From: Erythrobacteraceae bacterium
Lineage (GTDB): Bacteria; Pseudomonadota; Alphaproteobacteria; Sphingomonadales; Sphingomonadaceae
Assembly (NCBI GenBank): GCA_024642525.1
Contig: JAHEAX010000002.1
Coordinates: 1-64,000, forward strand
Direction of reading: 5' to 3'
Length of the DNA stretch: 64,000 nt
The translations under genes were made by a program, and so were the position numbers. The notes under the pieces were generated by a model that saw only the letters and a list, made by a program, of their open reading frames with translations, did no database searches and had not been told where the DNA came from. Shown here one piece after another: positions 62,210-64,000 of this stretch (position 1 is its first letter; each line of letters opens with the position of its first letter).

Positions 62210-64000
62210 ATGTGCGGAATTATCGGCATCGTCAGCAATCAGGCCGTAACCGACCGGTTGGTGGATGGACTGCGCCGCATGGAATATCGCGGCTATGACA
62301 GTGCCGGTGTCTGCACGATTGACGATGGCAAGCTGGTGCGCCGCCGAGCACAGGGCAAGCTGAACAATCTGGTGGAAGAACTGGCCGGAAACCCTGCGCC
62401 CGGCAATATCGGTATCGCACATACACGCTGGGCCACCCATGGCGCGCCTACCACCCATAATGCACACCCCCATGCCACTGACCACGTGGCGCTGGTGCAC
62501 AATGGCATCATCGAGAATTTCAAGCATCTGCGCGATGAACTGCTGGGACGCGGCCGTGTGCTCGAAAGCGAAACCGATAGCGAAGTGGTCGCGCATCTCA
62601 TTTCCGAACAGGTCGAGAATGGCGCATCGCCCACCGATGCGGTGAAAACCGTGTTGCCGCGTCTGCGCGGCGCTTTCGCACTGGCCATCACTTTCAAGCA
62701 GCACCCTGATTTGCTGATCGGTGCGCGGTTGGGTTCGCCATTGGTGGTGGGATACGGCGAAGGCGAGATGTATCTTGGCTCTGACGCGCTTGCGCTGGCG
62801 CCGCTGACGCAGCAGATCGCCTATCTGGAAGAAGGCGACTGGGTGGTCATCACCCGCGATGAAGCCAGAATTTTCGATTCAGAAAACCAGCCTGTCGAAC
62901 GTGAAATAACCACGTCTGGCGCATCGGCGGCTTCTGTCGAAAAGGGCAATTACCGCCATTACATGCAGAAAGAGATTTTCGAGCAGCCAACCGTGGTTGC
63001 CCAGACTCTTGGCAGCTATATTCACCAGTCAGACAACAGCGTGGCCCTGCCGCAGATCGATTTTGACCTGTCGGCAATCAAGCGGATCACCATCGTTGCT
63101 TGCGGCACGTCCTATTATGCGGGGATGGTGGCGAAGTACTGGTTTGAACAATTCGCGCGGGTGCCGGTCGATATCGATGTTGCCAGCGAATTTCGTTACC
63201 GCGATCCGGTGCTGGAAGATGGCGGCCTGGCGCTATTCATTTCGCAATCCGGCGAAACCGCCGATACGCTGGCCGCGCTCCGCCATTGCAAACAGGCCGG
63301 TCAAACCATTGCGGTAGTGGTGAATGTGCCGACCAGTTCGATGGCCCGCGAAGCCGATTTGCTGTTGCCCACCCATGCAGGCCCTGAAATCGGCGTTGCA
63401 TCGACCAAGGCATTCACCTGCCAGCTGGCAGTTCTGGCCGCGCTTGCCGCGCATCTGGCTGTCCGCAAGGGACGGATGGGCCGGGACGAAGAACAGGAAG
63501 TTGTGAAACATCTTCTTGAAGCGCCAGCCGCGCTTAATTCCGCGCTCGATCATGATGATGATATTGCCGCAATGGCGCCGCTGATCGCGCCAGCACGTGA
63601 CGTGCTCTACCTGGGCCGCGGGCCGGATTATCCCCTGGCCATGGAAGGCGCGCTCAAGCTGAAGGAAATCAGCTACATCCACGCTGAAGGTTACGCGTCG
63701 GGTGAAATGAAACATGGCCCGATTGCGCTTATCGACGAGGCCGTTCCGGTCATCGTTCTTGCGCCATCAGGCCCGCTGTTTGAAAAGACCGTTTCCAACA
63801 TGGAAGAAGTGCGCGCTCGCGGCGGCCAGATCGTTCTGATTTCCGACCGCGAGGGCCTCGAACAAGCGGGCGAGGGCTGCCTTGCCACGATCGAGATGCC
63901 GCGTGTGCATCCGCTGATTGCGCCGCTGGTCTATGCGGTCCCTGTCCAACTGCTCGCCTATCATACGGCTTGTGTTAAGGGTACGGACGTCGATCAGCCA
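62210..64000 (+). CDS. glmS: Glutamine-fructose-6-phosphate aminotransferase GlmS (3' end cut by window)
   Basis: The frame from ATG 62210 stays open to the window end (597 codons), so the gene is about 10 codons short of the family length; the ORF track misses it. N-terminal nucleophile Cys in MCGIIGIV, glutaminase block EYRGYDSAGVC, HTRWATHG, ending at NGIIENF. The two SIS isomerase domains follow: VACGTSYYAGMVAKYWFE, FISQSGETADTLAALR and LGRGPDYPLAMEGALKLKEISYIHAEGYASGEMKHGPIAL. It makes glucosamine-6-phosphate for peptidoglycan and LPS. No glmU is adjacent, and no ribozyme is seen in the 89-bp leader. Confidence 0.96.
   Translation, partial: MCGIIGIVSNQAVTDRLVDGLRRMEYRGYDSAGVCTIDDGKLVRRRAQGKLNNLVEELAGNPAPGNIGIAHTRWATHGAPTTHNAHPHATDHVALVHNGIIENFKHLRDELLGRGRVLESETDSEVVAHLISEQVENGASPTDAVKTVLPRLRGAFALAITFKQHPDLLIGARLGSPLVVGYGEGEMYLGSDALALAPLTQQIAYLEEGDWVVITRDEARIFDSENQPVEREITTSGASAASVEKGNYRHYMQKEIFEQPTVVAQTLGSYIHQSDNSVALPQIDFDLSAIKRITIVACGTSYYAGMVAKYWFEQFARVPVDIDVASEFRYRDPVLEDGGLALFISQSGETADTLAALRHCKQAGQTIAVVVNVPTSSMAREADLLLPTHAGPEIGVASTKAFTCQLAVLAALAAHLAVRKGRMGRDEEQEVVKHLLEAPAALNSALDHDDDIAAMAPLIAPARDVLYLGRGPDYPLAMEGALKLKEISYIHAEGYASGEMKHGPIALIDEAVPVIVLAPSGPLFEKTVSNMEEVRARGGQIVLISDREGLEQAGEGCLATIEMPRVHPLIAPLVYAVPVQLLAYHTACVKGTDVDQP

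Overview
The window is a contiguous, densely packed, GC-rich chromosomal segment of an alphaproteobacterium. The gene content points to the order Sphingomonadales, most likely an Erythrobacteraceae-like genome. The evidence is a CcrM (GANTC) methyltransferase, ChvG/ChvI next to a nitrogen-type PTS and ATP-type pckA, the three-subunit pntAA/pntAB/pntB transhydrogenase preceded by the tiny aa3 oxidase subunit IV gene, CpaF, DUF465/DUF2147/DUF3597/DUF4349 proteins, and many short or stop-start-overlapping gene junctions. This assignment is inferred from family content, since no rRNA is present. I see no insertion sequence, prophage, CRISPR array or obvious genomic island; this is core and near-core chromosome. 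One tRNA (Val, TAC) is present.

Layout. 1-9.4 kb: 3' end of a GntR/FCD regulator, an SDR, tRNA-Val, an asparaginase, the minus-strand run fmt-truA-MDR dehydrogenase, then recR, def, a Cys-rich copper-storage-like protein, rmuC, an SH3-like lipoprotein and a frameshifted META-domain lipoprotein relic. 9.4-16.7 kb: TrmH-type rRNA methyltransferase, ptsH, EIIA-Man, rapZ, short hprK, chvG, chvI (all minus), and divergent pckA; this is the classical alphaproteobacterial envelope-stress/N-PTS/gluconeogenesis block. 16.7-24.5 kb: DUF885 peptidase-like protein, DUF3597, tonB, a hydrolase, two tandem cysteine desulfurases plus a [2Fe-2S] ferredoxin, and a DUF4349 lipoprotein. 24.5-34 kb: DJ-1-like protein, parC, a secreted duplicated-domain protein, rhlE, CCA transferase, CoA-type Nudix hydrolase, DUF1285, GNAT, and a PQQ sugar-dehydrogenase-like lipoprotein. 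34-41 kb: rnhB, an OxyR-like LysR regulator, DUF465, nhaA, a Ca/Na antiporter, ccrM and folP.

41-46.5 kb holds an SDR, a polysaccharide-deacetylase-like protein coupled to a low-molecular-weight phosphatase-like protein, a convergent ATP-grasp protein and an NtrC-like regulator with a degenerate sigma-54 loop. 46.7-50 kb: aa3 oxidase subunit IV, pntAA, pntAB, pntB and a small lipoprotein. 50-54 kb: DUF2147, then a secreted beta-helix protein, a diheme cytochrome and a hydrolase as a tight operon; the first two form a gene pair of unknown function and are the best candidate for an undescribed system. 54-64 kb: racemase, dGTPase, NAD(P)-binding protein, ABA4-like membrane protein, DUF938 methyltransferase, entericidin, two EamA transporters, cpaF, and glmS running off the window edge.

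Observations most worth following up: the beta-helix/diheme cytochrome pair; the OxyR-like regulator lacking the peroxidatic cysteine while an exact ATAG-N7-CTAT element abuts its start codon; six GANTC sites packed in front of ccrM; the NtrC-family protein with NAFPGA in place of GAFTGA; and the decayed META lipoprotein. Three real genes in the window are absent from the supplied ORF track: aa3 subunit IV (46711-46836), a DUF465 protein (35950-36123) and the truncated glmS (62210 onward).
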